From: Vitis vinifera
Lineage: Eukaryota; Streptophyta; Magnoliopsida; Vitales; Vitaceae
DNA: 64,000 bases
Assembly (NCBI RefSeq): GCF_030704535.1
Contig: NC_081810.1
Location: forward strand, 1,054,501-1,118,500
Direction: 5' to 3'
Of this stretch, positions 51,044 to 60,929 are shown in pieces. The notes beneath the pieces were generated by a model that was given only the letters and a program-made list of their open reading frames with translations, ran no database searches and had not been told where the DNA came from. The translations under genes and the position numbers were made by a program. The number at the start of each line of letters is the position of its first letter. The stretch's first letter is position 1.

Positions 51044-51892
51044 CTACAACCCAAGATCATGTTCCTCTCCTTTCTCTTCTTTCTTCCCCCATGACAAGTT
51101 CTTGACCTTGTCTCCATAAGCGTCAACCAAAAACAAGTAAAAGGACACTGAAAATATCATGATAGCGATAAGATACCAGCTGAACTCTATGTTTATCAGC
51201 GCTTTAGCACGATGGAGCGACTCATCATCATGGCAGCGAGCCTCCTGGTGACCCTCATCCCAGAGAAGAGAGCATCCTTTAGGGATGAAGCCTGGAGTCC
51301 AAAGCATAACCCCTGTGGCCATCAGCCAAACCCCAAGGAAAATTATACAAAGAGACCTAGAAAAACCAAGTATAAAGCTCTTGGGAAAGCCTATTGCCAT
51401 GAGACTAGTTGCCGTGGAGACAAGCGTGAGAATCTGCAGAAACAAATGGTATTGTCCTTCCAGGCCAGCGTGGTCGGCGGAGTGAAGACGAAACATGAGT
51501 AACTGCTGGCCGAGGGCTACGGCAGCAAGGAGCTGAGTCAGGCCATACTTAGCCTTAGCGGCAACAAAATCAAGGACAATGGCAGAAGAGGAGTAAATGA
51601 TGAAGGTTATGCCGATGGAGGCGTGCTCAAAGTTACGAAGATAGGGAGATGGGATGGTGCCATCCGGATCAAAGCGATAGTGCCGGAAGAGTTCTGCGGA
51701 CATGTGGTAGGAGCTCCCTATCATGACGAGAAGGAGCTCCAAGTACCTTATTTTTGGGGCGGGGAACCATGGGTGGATAGTGAAGGATTTGGAGTTTTGG
51801 ACATGGAGCTTGATGTGATTAAAGAGGTGCCACAACCCAATGAGAAAGAACCCTAGCCCTGGAAAAAAGTGCCCTATCATAGAACTCGCCAT
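51044..51892 (-). CDS. TMEM45-family (DUF716) membrane protein, copy 1
   Basis: A single exon encodes 282 residues. The N-terminus is MASSMIGHFFPGLGFFLIGLWHLFNH; TMEM45 proteins characteristically start with a GH..PG..F...G.WH pattern. About six or seven hydrophobic helices follow, including YLELLLVMIGSSYHMSAEL, TQLLAAVALGQQLLMF and WYLIAIMIFSVSFYLFLVDA. A conserved-looking loop reads LHSADHAGLEGQYH. The C-terminus is charged. Plant members have been labelled viral-response-like, but the molecular function is not established, and I infer only a polytopic membrane protein. It differs from the copy at 53571 by about 20 substitutions plus small indels near the C-terminus. Confidence 0.9.
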   Translation of the reverse strand: MASSMIGHFFPGLGFFLIGLWHLFNHIKLHVQNSKSFTIHPWFPAPKIRYLELLLVMIGSSYHMSAELFRHYRFDPDGTIPSPYLRNFEHASIGITFIIYSSSAIVLDFVAAKAKYGLTQLLAAVALGQQLLMFRLHSADHAGLEGQYHLFLQILTLVSTATSLMAIGFPKSFILGFSRSLCIIFLGVWLMATGVMLWTPGFIPKGCSLLWDEGHQEARCHDDESLHRAKALINIEFSWYLIAIMIFSVSFYLFLVDAYGDKVKNLSWGKKEEKGEEHDLGL

Positions 51893-52196
51893 GTGAGCTA
51901 GAAAGAACTACCAAAGTGCCCTAAAACTCAGTTTTTATGCTTTGAGGAAGACGTGAGAGGCTTGTTTGAGATGGGGTTTTGAAGGGGTTTGGTCTTTGAT
52001 ATGGGATTAGGGAGTTCTATACTTCTATTTCAATTTGCAGTGCTCATTAGGGTTTGAAGAAGAAAAGAGAGGCTTGTTTGAGATGAGCTTTTGAAGGGGG
52101 TTTGAGGGGTTTTGGACGGGGTTGATGAGGAGTTCTATTTCAATTTGCAGAGCTCATTAGCGTCCTGCATTGTAGGTGTGCCTTGGGAAGTAGGGG

Positions 52197-52204
52197 TATT
52201 TATA
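52197..52204 (-). promoter_or_regulatory. TATA box of TMEM45 copy 1
   Basis: The minus strand reads TATAAATA about 305 bases upstream of the start codon. The same site is present at the same distance in copy 2, which supports function. Confidence 0.6.
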
Positions 52205-52314
52205 CTTGAACAGTGAACATGGCTGCCTTTTCTCTTTGAGGTAAAGAATATACAGTAGAATGGTAGGGCAATCCTATTGGATTTGATTCAACTAAATACT
52301 AATTTTCATGTACC

Positions 52315-52550
52315 CATTTTGTTTATGGAGAGAAATAATTTGTTTGGTAGAAAAGAATTAGCAACACATTAAAGAAAATTTAGAAAATGGGTTTTTAAAG
52401 GAAGAAAATAGTTTTAATTATTGGCCCATCATTTGGTTTGTGGAGAGAAAAATAATTTGTTTCATAGAGAAGAATTACCAACACATTAAAGAAAATTTGG
52501 AAAATGGGTTTTTAAAGGAAGAAAATGGTTTTTAACTATTAGTCCATCAT
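52315..52550. repeat. 115-bp tandem duplication upstream of TMEM45 copy 1
   Basis: Two copies with ggagagaaa-aataatttg and gaaaatgggtttttaaaggaa start at about 52315 and 52430. Copy 2 of the gene has one full unit plus a partial one at about 54860-55000. Confidence 0.8.
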
Positions 52551-53501
52551 TCTCGATATAATTATTATGACCTAAAAAATCGATGAATCCCTAATTTGTA
52601 TTAATCTTAGTCTCATACATGGACAAATGATGAAATCCTAGATTGTATTAGTCTAAGTATTACTTAAAATATAGTACATTAATAACATAATAATTTTTTC
52701 AAAAGCAGGTATCTTAAATGTTTTATATATCCTAACAACGTGGGCAAAAATAGTTTGTAACTCAATTATCAAATAGAGCATTCTCATCATGATCTTCATC
52801 ACTCACGCATCATCACGGTTTCAATTTTTTTTTTTTTAATACTGGATTGAGCCTCAATATGTCATGTAACAGTAGTCATTTATTCCATTTTCAGAGCACA
52901 AGTGGCTTAGAATATCCACCAATTTGGGGTTTAAGGCAAGGGGGCACCGCATTTGGGTGTTGCTTTTCATTATAAGAAACGTTAGCATAAGAAAGCTAGG
53001 TACGTACCCTTGGAAATTGATTGATAACGTGTAGCCTTGGTGCATTATAATCAATTCAAAAGTTCAATTAACAATTTAGAATTTTAGGGTATCTGGTGGT
53101 ATGGTTTCAAGAATTTATTTCACACTCTGAACTTGATTGAAACTCTCATGCACGGTAAATTAATTTACATGATTTTAAAGTTATGATCTCAAAACAAGAG
53201 AACAAAGAAACTTGAATCAATAAAAATAATTGAATAATTACATAGATCGCGACATGATTTCAAGAAACTAATACATAACTTTCCAAATATTGCTTATTGT
53301 TTCAACACACATTGGAACACAAGTGAAATCACCCAAATTAGCTCAAAGCAATTCATGCAACCCAAACAACCTCACATCAATTTCCCTCAAATCAAATTCA
53401 TTTTCCCTCTATTCCTTGTTTCCACTAAGCCAACATTAATCATTGCTGGCCTAATAATTCAACAAAGAATAATGGAATTCCCACCAAATTAATTATTAAC
53501 A

Positions 53502-53503
<2 letters not shown>

Positions 53504-53540
<37 letters not shown>

Positions 53541-53546
53541 TATATC
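53504..53546. repeat. (TA)n tract downstream of the second TMEM45 gene
   Basis: About 40 bases of TA repeat lie at the position homologous to the longer tract after copy 1. Confidence 0.85.
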
Positions 53547-53570
53547 TTCCTTAGTTATCTTGCTCTTCTC

Positions 53571-54437
53571 CTACAACCCAAGATCATCATCGTCATCATG
53601 ATGTTCCACTCCTTTCTCTTCTTTCTTCTCCCATGACAAGTTCTTGACCTTTTTTCCATAAGCGTCAACCAAAAACAAGTAAAAGGACACTGAAAATATC
53701 ATGATAGCAATAAGATACCAGCTGAACTCTATGTTTATCAGCGCTTTAGCACGATGGAGCGACTCATCATCATGGCAGCGAGCCTCCTGGTGACCACCCT
53801 CATCCCATAAAAGAGAGCACCCTTTAGGGATAAAGCCTGGAGTCCAAAGCATAACCCCTGTGGCCATCAGCCAAACCCCAAGGAAAAGTATACAAAGAGA
53901 CCTAGAAAAACCAAGTATAAAGCTCTTGGGAAAGCCTATTGCCATGAGACTAGTTGCCATGGAGACAAGCGTGAGCATCTGCAGAAACAAATGGTATTGT
54001 CCTTCCAGGCCGGCGTGGTCGGTGGAGTGAAGGCGAAACATGAGTAACTGCTGGCCGAGGGCTACGGCAGCAAGGAGCTGAGTCAGGCCATACTTAGCCT
54101 TAGCGGCAACAAAATCAAGGACAATGGAAAAAGAGGTGTAAACGATGAAGGTTATGGCGATGGAGGCGTGCTCAAAGTTACGTAGATAGGGAGATGGGAT
54201 GGTGCCATCCGGATCAAAGCGATGGTGCCGGAAGAGCTCAGTGAACACGTAGTAGGAGCTCCCTATCATGATGAGAAGGAGCTCCAAGTACCTTATTTTT
54301 GAGGCGGGGAACCATGGGTGGATAGTGAAGGATTTGGGGTTTTGGACATGGAGCTTGATGTGATTAAAGAGGTGCCACAACCCAATGAGAAAGAACCCTA
54401 GTCCTGGAAAAAAGTGCCCTATCATAGACCTCGCCAT
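53571..54437 (-). CDS. TMEM45-family (DUF716) membrane protein, copy 2
   Basis: A single exon encodes 288 residues, roughly 92 percent identical to copy 1 by eye. The same N-terminal GHFFPGLGFFLIGLWHLFNH segment and helix pattern are kept. Substitutions cluster at residues 62-72 (SSYYVFTELFRHH against SSYHMSAELFRHY) and 94-106. Copy 2 has one extra Gly before HQEARC and an acidic stretch HHDDDDD before the final DLGL, where copy 1 has only H. That stretch comes from an expanded GAT run. Both copies have intact frames, TATA boxes and similar leaders, so both may be expressed. Function is as for copy 1 and is not established. Confidence 0.9.
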   Translation of the reverse strand: MARSMIGHFFPGLGFFLIGLWHLFNHIKLHVQNPKSFTIHPWFPASKIRYLELLLIMIGSSYYVFTELFRHHRFDPDGTIPSPYLRNFEHASIAITFIVYTSFSIVLDFVAAKAKYGLTQLLAAVALGQQLLMFRLHSTDHAGLEGQYHLFLQMLTLVSMATSLMAIGFPKSFILGFSRSLCILFLGVWLMATGVMLWTPGFIPKGCSLLWDEGGHQEARCHDDESLHRAKALINIEFSWYLIAIMIFSVSFYLFLVDAYGKKVKNLSWEKKEEKGVEHHDDDDDLGL

Positions 54438-54740
54438 GTGAGCTAGAAAGAACTACCAAAGTGTCCCTAAAACTCAGTTTTTGTGCTTTGAGGAAGAAGA
54501 GAGGCTCGTTTGAGATGGGGTTTTGAGGGGGTTTGAGGGGTTTTAGATATGGGGTAAGGGAGTTCTATACTTTCAATTTGCAGAGCTCATTAGCGTTTGA
54601 GGAAGAAGAGAGAGGCTTGTTTGAGATGGGCTTTTGAAGGGGTTTGAGGGCGTTTTAGATGGGGTTGATGAGGAGTTCTATTTCAATTTGCAGAGCTCGT
54701 TAGGGTCTGCCCGCAGGTAGTGTGCCTTGGGGAGTACGTG

Positions 54741-54748
54741 TATTTATA
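54741..54748 (-). promoter_or_regulatory. TATA box of TMEM45 copy 2
   Basis: TATAAATA on the minus strand, about 304 bases upstream of the start codon, matches the site in copy 1. Confidence 0.6.
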
Positions 54749-55302
54749 CTTGACCAGTGAACAAGGCAGCCCTTCTCAATGAGGTAAAAAACATATAGTA
54801 GAATGGTAGGGCCAATCCTTTTGGATTTGGTTCAGCTAAATACTAATTTTCATGTACCCATATGTTTATGGAGAGAAAAATAACTTGTTTGGTAGAGAAG
54901 AATTAGCAACACATTAAAGAAAATTTGGAAAATGGGTTTTTTTAAAGGAAGAAAATAGTTTTAATTATTGGCCCATCATTTTGTTTATGGAGAGAAAAAA
55001 TAACCAAATTTTAGATATTGAAGGCTAGCTAGAAACATATTAAAGAAATTTATTTTATTTTATTTTATAAAAAATATTAATTTTATGAAATAGATTATTC
55101 TAAAGATATAAGTACATTGATAGTAGAAAATAAATTTTTTAATCCAATCTTGATTCAATATGAAATGTTTTTGTATCAAATCTTACCAAAGAAACATACT
55201 TCAAAAGTGCATTAAATTCAACAGTTATACTAATAAATAAAGATTATAGCATGTGAAGATGTAAATATACCAAATTGTTCATCTCGGCCTCTCATCGATT
55301 TA

Positions 55303-55421
55303 GATTGCGTTTGACAATGCTTTTGGAAAGTGTTTTTAGTTTTTTTAATACTTAAAATTTTTTATTTTTCAAGTATTAAAAAAACTAAAAACACTTCTTA
55401 AAATTACTATCAAACGCACTC
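55303..55421. mobile_element. Harbinger-like (Tourist-type) MITE, 119 bp
   Basis: TTA flanks both sides (55300-55302 and 55422-55424). Terminal repeats are GATTGCGTTTGA and, reverse complemented, GAGTGCGTTTGA. Almost the whole element folds back on itself: gtgtttttagtttttttaa on the left pairs with the right half. TTA duplications and such ends fit PIF/Harbinger MITEs. Confidence 0.75.
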
Positions 55422-55424
55422 TTA

Positions 55425-57416
55425 ATATTGTCATTACAAGTTCTATTAAAGATGAGAATTATGAACTTATGTTTTGGGTCTAATTTTATCTCCTTGGTCT
55501 TTTTTTTCAAGTATAATTTGAAGTTTGATTGAGCTATTATTAGTTACTTTGGATTCCTTTTTCAAGTATAGCTTAATAATGACCTATTTCATGGTTATTT
55601 TTAATGTACTTAAAGACTTATTAAATGATAGTTGGTGTCAAACTATTTGCCTTTTAGTGGATTGCAGGGGTTTTTTTGAAATGATAATCTTCTCTTAATG
55701 GGTTTGATTCTTGTCATGTTTAGATTTAGTAAGAGGGGTTTGATTATAATATCTAAAGGTACTTTCAATACATACGGAGAAGACATCATCAATAAGATAT
55801 ACCTCATATACAATTTTTGGTTTTATTGTTTTATTGTTAAGGATGATAATGAATGAGTTTTTTTAGGCATTTGTCTTGATCTACCTCTAATGAGATGAGT
55901 TTGAAATTTAAATAAACGGATTAGGGATGAGTTTGAGATTTAAAAAAAAAAAATCCTAAATGGGTTCAAGCATTGCCTTATTCCGTCCCATCGCACCCAT
56001 ATTATATATAAAATTAATTTTTATATAAAGATGATTTGATATAAAGCTTGTGATACAATATTTATATTGAAATCGAATGTAATATTCAATTAAATTTTCT
56101 TGAGATTGAAATATGAATTTTTTTTATTCCTTTAAAATTTGTATAGAATAAAATGAAATATAATAGTAATACAAACAATAGTACCTTTTTACTAAAACTC
56201 TTTTTAAATTTTGTACACATGCAAACATGCTTATTGAGACATGAAAAATAAAAATAAAAATGAGGCTTAGGTACAAAATAAGATTTTATTTTCTCCTTCA
56301 TATTATAATGTACAATGAAATATGTGAACTATAATGCAAATATATAATTATGTTTTTTTTTCTTTTTTATTTTTTATTTTTATAACATTTATGTACTAAT
56401 AGTGCATTTGAGAATGTTTTTACTTGAAATTTTTTTTCTAAAAGTGTTTTTAGGAGAATTTTTTATCAAGTGTTTTTCCAAAAAATACTACAAATGACTT
56501 TTTTTTTTTTTTAATATTATAAGTAATTTTTCAGATTTTTAAAAGTATTTTTTAAAATTTATTAAACACTTATTTTTTTTCTTATATATATAAAAAGGTG
56601 ATGCATGAAAGCTTTCTTGTAGCATCACCATTGATATTTTTGTTATTTTATTTTCGAAACATTATTATTAAAAAGAAAGGAATTAAAATTATTTTCAAAT
56701 AATTGTGAGATTTTTTATTTGGATGTATTTTGTTTTCTTCTTCAAATTATATTACAATAAAAAACTCTGAATTATATTTGAGTGACAAACAATTCAACCA
56801 CAATTATTTCTTGGCATTTTCTTCTTTATTCCTCTAACGTTCATTTAATATAATATCACACTTCAAGTTGATTCGATATGAGACTTCTCATATAAGATTT
56901 AGATGTAAATTATTCATACAAAAATCAGTGAAATTTAAATTAAATATCAATATAAATATATATATATTAAAAATGAAATTTCTTTTATTTTTAAAACATT
57001 ATCCTTGTGTAGTTATCTTTTCTTCTTCAAGCATCCTCCATGCATGTGGGGTTACTATTAGATATGATTTTGTTTTCTCCTTCCAAGTTCTCGCAATTAA
57101 TAAATACTATTGGATACAATACAAATATACAACTCGAAAATGATTATTTCTTGTCATTTTCTTCTATATTTCTATGTCCTTGATTTAACACAACACCTAT
57201 TCAAATTGATTTAAAATTGAGGCTTATGATATAAGATTTGAATTTAAAATCCAACAAATATTTGTCAAACATCATATAAACAATAAACCATTGGATCCAA
57301 CAAACATATTATTAGTATATACATTAAAAAAATACATAATAGATGTTGGAAATAACTTTGAACTTAATTCAAGTACTTTTTGGTTGACAAATAAGCTTAG
57401 GAGTAGAAGATTTTAC
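55425..57416. other. Noncoding AT-rich region
   Basis: No gene is supported. A decayed foldback-like stretch with aagtgtttttaggag and aagtgtttttccaaaaaatac lies at about 56400-56580. The small open frames are AT-driven. Confidence 0.45.
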
Positions 57417-57724
57417 CTTGCGCTATGTTTAGTTCTCAAAAAGTACTAAGAAAAGAAAAAAATAATGTTAAGGAAAATGATTTTCTTATATTTAATTTCA
57501 TGAGGGAAGATAGAAAAGAAATCAAATATAATTAAAACTTAATTAGAAATTTATATATTTTAAAATTATTTAATATTTGAAAAAAATATGAAATGAGTTT
57601 AAAGTAGTATGTAATAATAATTGATTAATTTTGAATATATTTTTATTTTATTTTATTTTTTATTTTTTCTATTTTCTTTCCCTCACATTTTCTCTCAAAA
57701 TTTTCAAGAACCAAATATTGCGTT
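57417..57724. mobile_element. AT-rich MITE, forward copy
   Basis: The left end ctatgtttagttctcaaaaag and the right end (reverse complement aatatttggttcttgaaaatt) are imperfect terminal inverted repeats, with ttgcg on both outer sides. The interior atcaaatataattaaaact and aaatttatatattttaaaattatttaat also occur, inverted, in the element at 58074. Confidence 0.55.
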
Positions 57725-57864
57725 AGAATTTGTTGAGAAGAAGAAAAATGGGAGAAGAAATGAAAAGGTGTAGTGTGGAATAGAAGAATGATCAGAATCA
57801 TATCCCACAGACAACAATAATATTGAAGTTTGTTGGGAAGAAGAAAAATGAGAGAAAAAGATAA

Positions 57865-58440
57865 TTGTATTTTGTTCCTCAATTTGTAGCAACCAAATAG
57901 ATAGGTAAAGATAATTGAACTTCCTTTTATTTGACTATCTTTCTTGCCGACTAAATAAAAACCTAATAAGCAGATACGCAGGAAAAACATTAGAGTTTTG
58001 CCATGGCAGACTATACATGGCTCAAGCTAGGCTTCTTCTTCTCAGGTTATTAAGACAAATCTTCATTTTTCATCGAGCTACGTTTTAATTCCAAAAATAT
58101 TTGAGGGAAAATGCAAGGAAAAAAATAAAGAGAAAGAATGGAGGAAAATAAAAATATATCTAAAGTTATTTAATTATTTTTATATGTAATTTCAAAATTA
58201 TTTCATTTATTTGAACTCTTTTATATAAAAATTAAATAATTTGAAAATATATAAATTTTAAAGTAATTTTAATTATATTTGATTTTTTTGTTTATCATAA
58301 TGAAATCAAGAATAAAAACTTCTTTAATATTTTTTTCTTCCTTTGATACTTTCTTGGAATAAAATATAGCATTAGGCTCCTCCTATCAATATAACCATGA
58401 GAGATTGGAGCTTTAGTTCGGCGAAACACTAGAGAGAACG
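57865..58440 (-). pseudogene. Decayed copy of the HUB2 5' end
   Basis: The segment aattgaacttccttttatttg through aacctaataa matches HUB2 intron 1 at about 45545-45605. A further block matches HUB2 exon 1 and its leader: the minus strand starts ATGAAAAATGAAGATTTGTC and then hits stops at codons 8 and 9, while a later GAGAAGAAGAAGCC still matches HUB2 PEKK. Beyond the start codon, attaggctcctcc and accatgagaga match the HUB2 leader. The copy lacks the splice donor region and is split by a MITE at 58074-58369. It is non-coding now. Confidence 0.75.
58074..58369. mobile_element. AT-rich MITE, reverse copy, inside the HUB2 fragment
   Basis: Inserted exactly between the start-codon position and the leader of the HUB2-derived fragment, with cat on both sides. 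Its reverse complement aligns with the element at 57417 through ctatattttattccaag, atcaaatataattaaaa and aaatttatatattttcaaattatttaat. Confidence 0.6.
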
Positions 58441-60056
58441 ACGTCCATTCCTTGATTAAAAAAAAGAAGTGCTTAAGACCTTGGTATTATACCAATTATT
58501 ATCATAAAAGTAAAAGACAATAAGTAACTTTTATGCAATTGACCTTTTGAGACAATTGAAACTCAAATAGTCATCTTTCATGCTTCAAAATGTATTTCCT
58601 TTATTTGGAAAAAATACAACCAAATATTACGAATAGTCTTCTTCCTTGGGTTTTCATAATTTTTGGGCAACTAAATTATGGATACTTCCTCCTTAGTCTT
58701 CTTGTGGATGTGCCGATAGAGGACACGTTACTATGAGCTAACGATTGAGGTTGTATCTTAGATCGATTATTATTCATTAACATGACACGTAGAGAGGTAA
58801 TAACAACTTTAGGACAATGTGTTACCACTTGCCTCATCAAGCTAAGTCAATTTTTCTTTAACTTTGATTTGAATTATTATATTATAGATTTAAGGAAGAA
58901 CTTAAAGAAAAAAAAAATAGAAAGAATGTAAAAGAATACTTAATTTTTCTTAACAATCTAAAACTACTATTCCTTCGAGGGAAAAAGGTATTTTTTAATG
59001 ATATAATTTGACATCTTTATTTTTTTATTTACAAAAGATCTTTGACATCTTTATTACTTTATTTGCAAAGACAAATAACTTTGAAAATTCTCAAACTTTA
59101 TTTTTTTTATTGTGAGTACTTAGAAAGCTAATTTATTCTATTAGTATTATTTAAAAAAAAACTTGTAAGGGAACACATGTTTTGATACAATAAAAAATAA
59201 ATAAATAAATAATTTTGAAACTTGAAAGTATAAGATTCAGGTTCTATAGTAAAGTTATATATATATTTATATCAGCTGACTTCCTCAAGCACCTCATTTG
59301 TGCCTAGGAAGTTCTTTGAGAGGATCTAAGAACATAAAATTAGATTGAATCCATAGAAATGCGTATTTGAAGTGACAATCAATAAGCTACTTGGGTTTAT
59401 GGTTAGTCGGAGATAATGCTATCCTACGACATGAATTTCACGATAGGCACAATCCTTAAAAAGTTTTTCGCAATCGAATACCATCATACCTCTTTAAGGA
59501 ACAAACTAACTACTTTGTGAAAAGTTTTCTCTAGTTGAATACTATTATGCCCATTTCACGAACAAATCATTTGCTATATCTATACGTCATTTGCTGAAAA
59601 AATTTTATTTATTGGCTTTATTTTAAGAAATTTTATTTGTTGGATTTTTATATTTAAATATTTACTGCTTCATTTGGATTATTCTTTGCTTATATTTGTT
59701 GTTACATTTTGATTATTATAATAGTTAATTTAGTGTTGGCATATAATTTAATTATTGTTTCATAGAAAACATTTTATTGCTAAAATTACTTGAGTAAGTT
59801 ACTGAAAAAGATTATATTGGAAAGTATTTTACTCTTAAATTATTTGAGTAAGTTGTTAGAGTTATCTTATTCAAATATTATTTGTTGGATTATTTATTGA
59901 GATAGGTTTCTTTATAGTTGGAATTTATTTTATAAAGTTGATAGAATTTCCTTTGAAATTGTGACCGTAACTTATTATTTAAAAGAAAAAAACTTTGAAT
60001 CAATTGATTTATTATTAACATAAATGTCTTTATACTTGAAGACTATTTTTACCCTT

Positions 60057-60099
<43 letters not shown>

Positions 60100-60320
60100 C
60101 TCATTTTGTTATAATGACTACCTTTGAAGTTGAAAAAAGTCAGTGGGTTCCACTTTTGAAGATGACAAAAACAAATGAAATATCGATTAACTGTATTAGG
60201 GTTTATTTCCACTCTAGAAGAAAAGAATGACACCAACCAAAATGAAGAATCCTCATCCTCCTTAGCACTAGAACAAATAAATCATCATTGTCATAATCAG
60301 ATTTTTAGTCCACATTACTG
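58441..60320. other. Noncoding region
   Basis: No gene is supported. Two related stretches near 59460-59515 and 59520-59575 (aaaagttttt..c..tcgaatacca.cat and similar) look like a decayed duplication. Confidence 0.4.
60059..60097. repeat. (TAA)n microsatellite
   Basis: About 13 uninterrupted TAA/AAT units. Confidence 0.9.
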
Positions 60321-60329
60321 TAGGGACCT

Positions 60330-60880
60330 CTCTCCTTGATGACACGTGGCACGCATTTCTATCCGGATTTCCCCAAGAGGACATGTGGCGCGCTTCCCCT
60401 ATCCGGACTCCCTCAGGGAGAGGCACACGACACTCGCAAACATCGCATCCGAACGACCGTCATATCACATCCGGACGACCGACATATCCTATCCGGATAT
60501 GTTTGTCTGGATCGTTGACTAAAGTAAGCAAATCTTACTACGTCATTCCGACAGCTTGCCACAGCCCACGTTCTGCCACCTGCAGAGCGAAAGGACAGGA
60601 ATGATGGCAAGTCACCTCCCACGATCTCTGACAGCCGCCCATAGGGTGATGATGGCCCTGCCACCACCTAGAGGCATCATGACAAGCCAAAAAGTCTCCC
60701 TACCATTAAAGAGGGAGACAGAGCTTCTGATACTATATATATGGACCTTCACACAAGGAGGAAAGTAAGCTTGCTATACCTAGTAAAAGGCCAACTGCTT
60801 TATCTCTCTAACCATGGCTGACAAAACCATCGGAGGGTGTGTCCAGACACCTTGTCCGGACACCTTTTGCAGGGACGACT
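60330..60880 (+). mobile_element. Gypsy-style LTR fragment
   Basis: The block is GC-richer than its surroundings and has repeated atccggac-type hexamers, a TATA-like actatatatatgga at about 60730, and a 3' part reading catcggagggtgtgtcc then ggacaccttttgcaggg. The 'tcggaggg ... ttttgcagg' pattern is typical of the R-U5 end of plant Ty3/Gypsy LTRs. No partner LTR or internal region is seen next to it, so it is a solo LTR or a fragment. Confidence 0.55.
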
Positions 60881-60929
60881 GAACTAGAATTCTATCTTGG
60901 TTGAAAGCGTGCGTCCATTTGGCAGCTAT

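Larger units (their letters stand above)
49920..52547. repeat. Tandem segmental duplication, copy 1
   Basis: This unit starts at ttctcgatataactg and ends just before ttctcgatataatta, where copy 2 starts. It includes the 3' flank, a TMEM45-type gene and its promoter. Long stretches match copy 2, such as agcacaagtggcttagaat and gctaggtacgtaccct. Confidence 0.8.
52548..55005. repeat. Tandem segmental duplication, copy 2
   Basis: This is the second unit of the local duplication, carrying the gene at 53571-54437 with its promoter and 3' flank. Homology to copy 1 fades near 55005. Confidence 0.8.
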
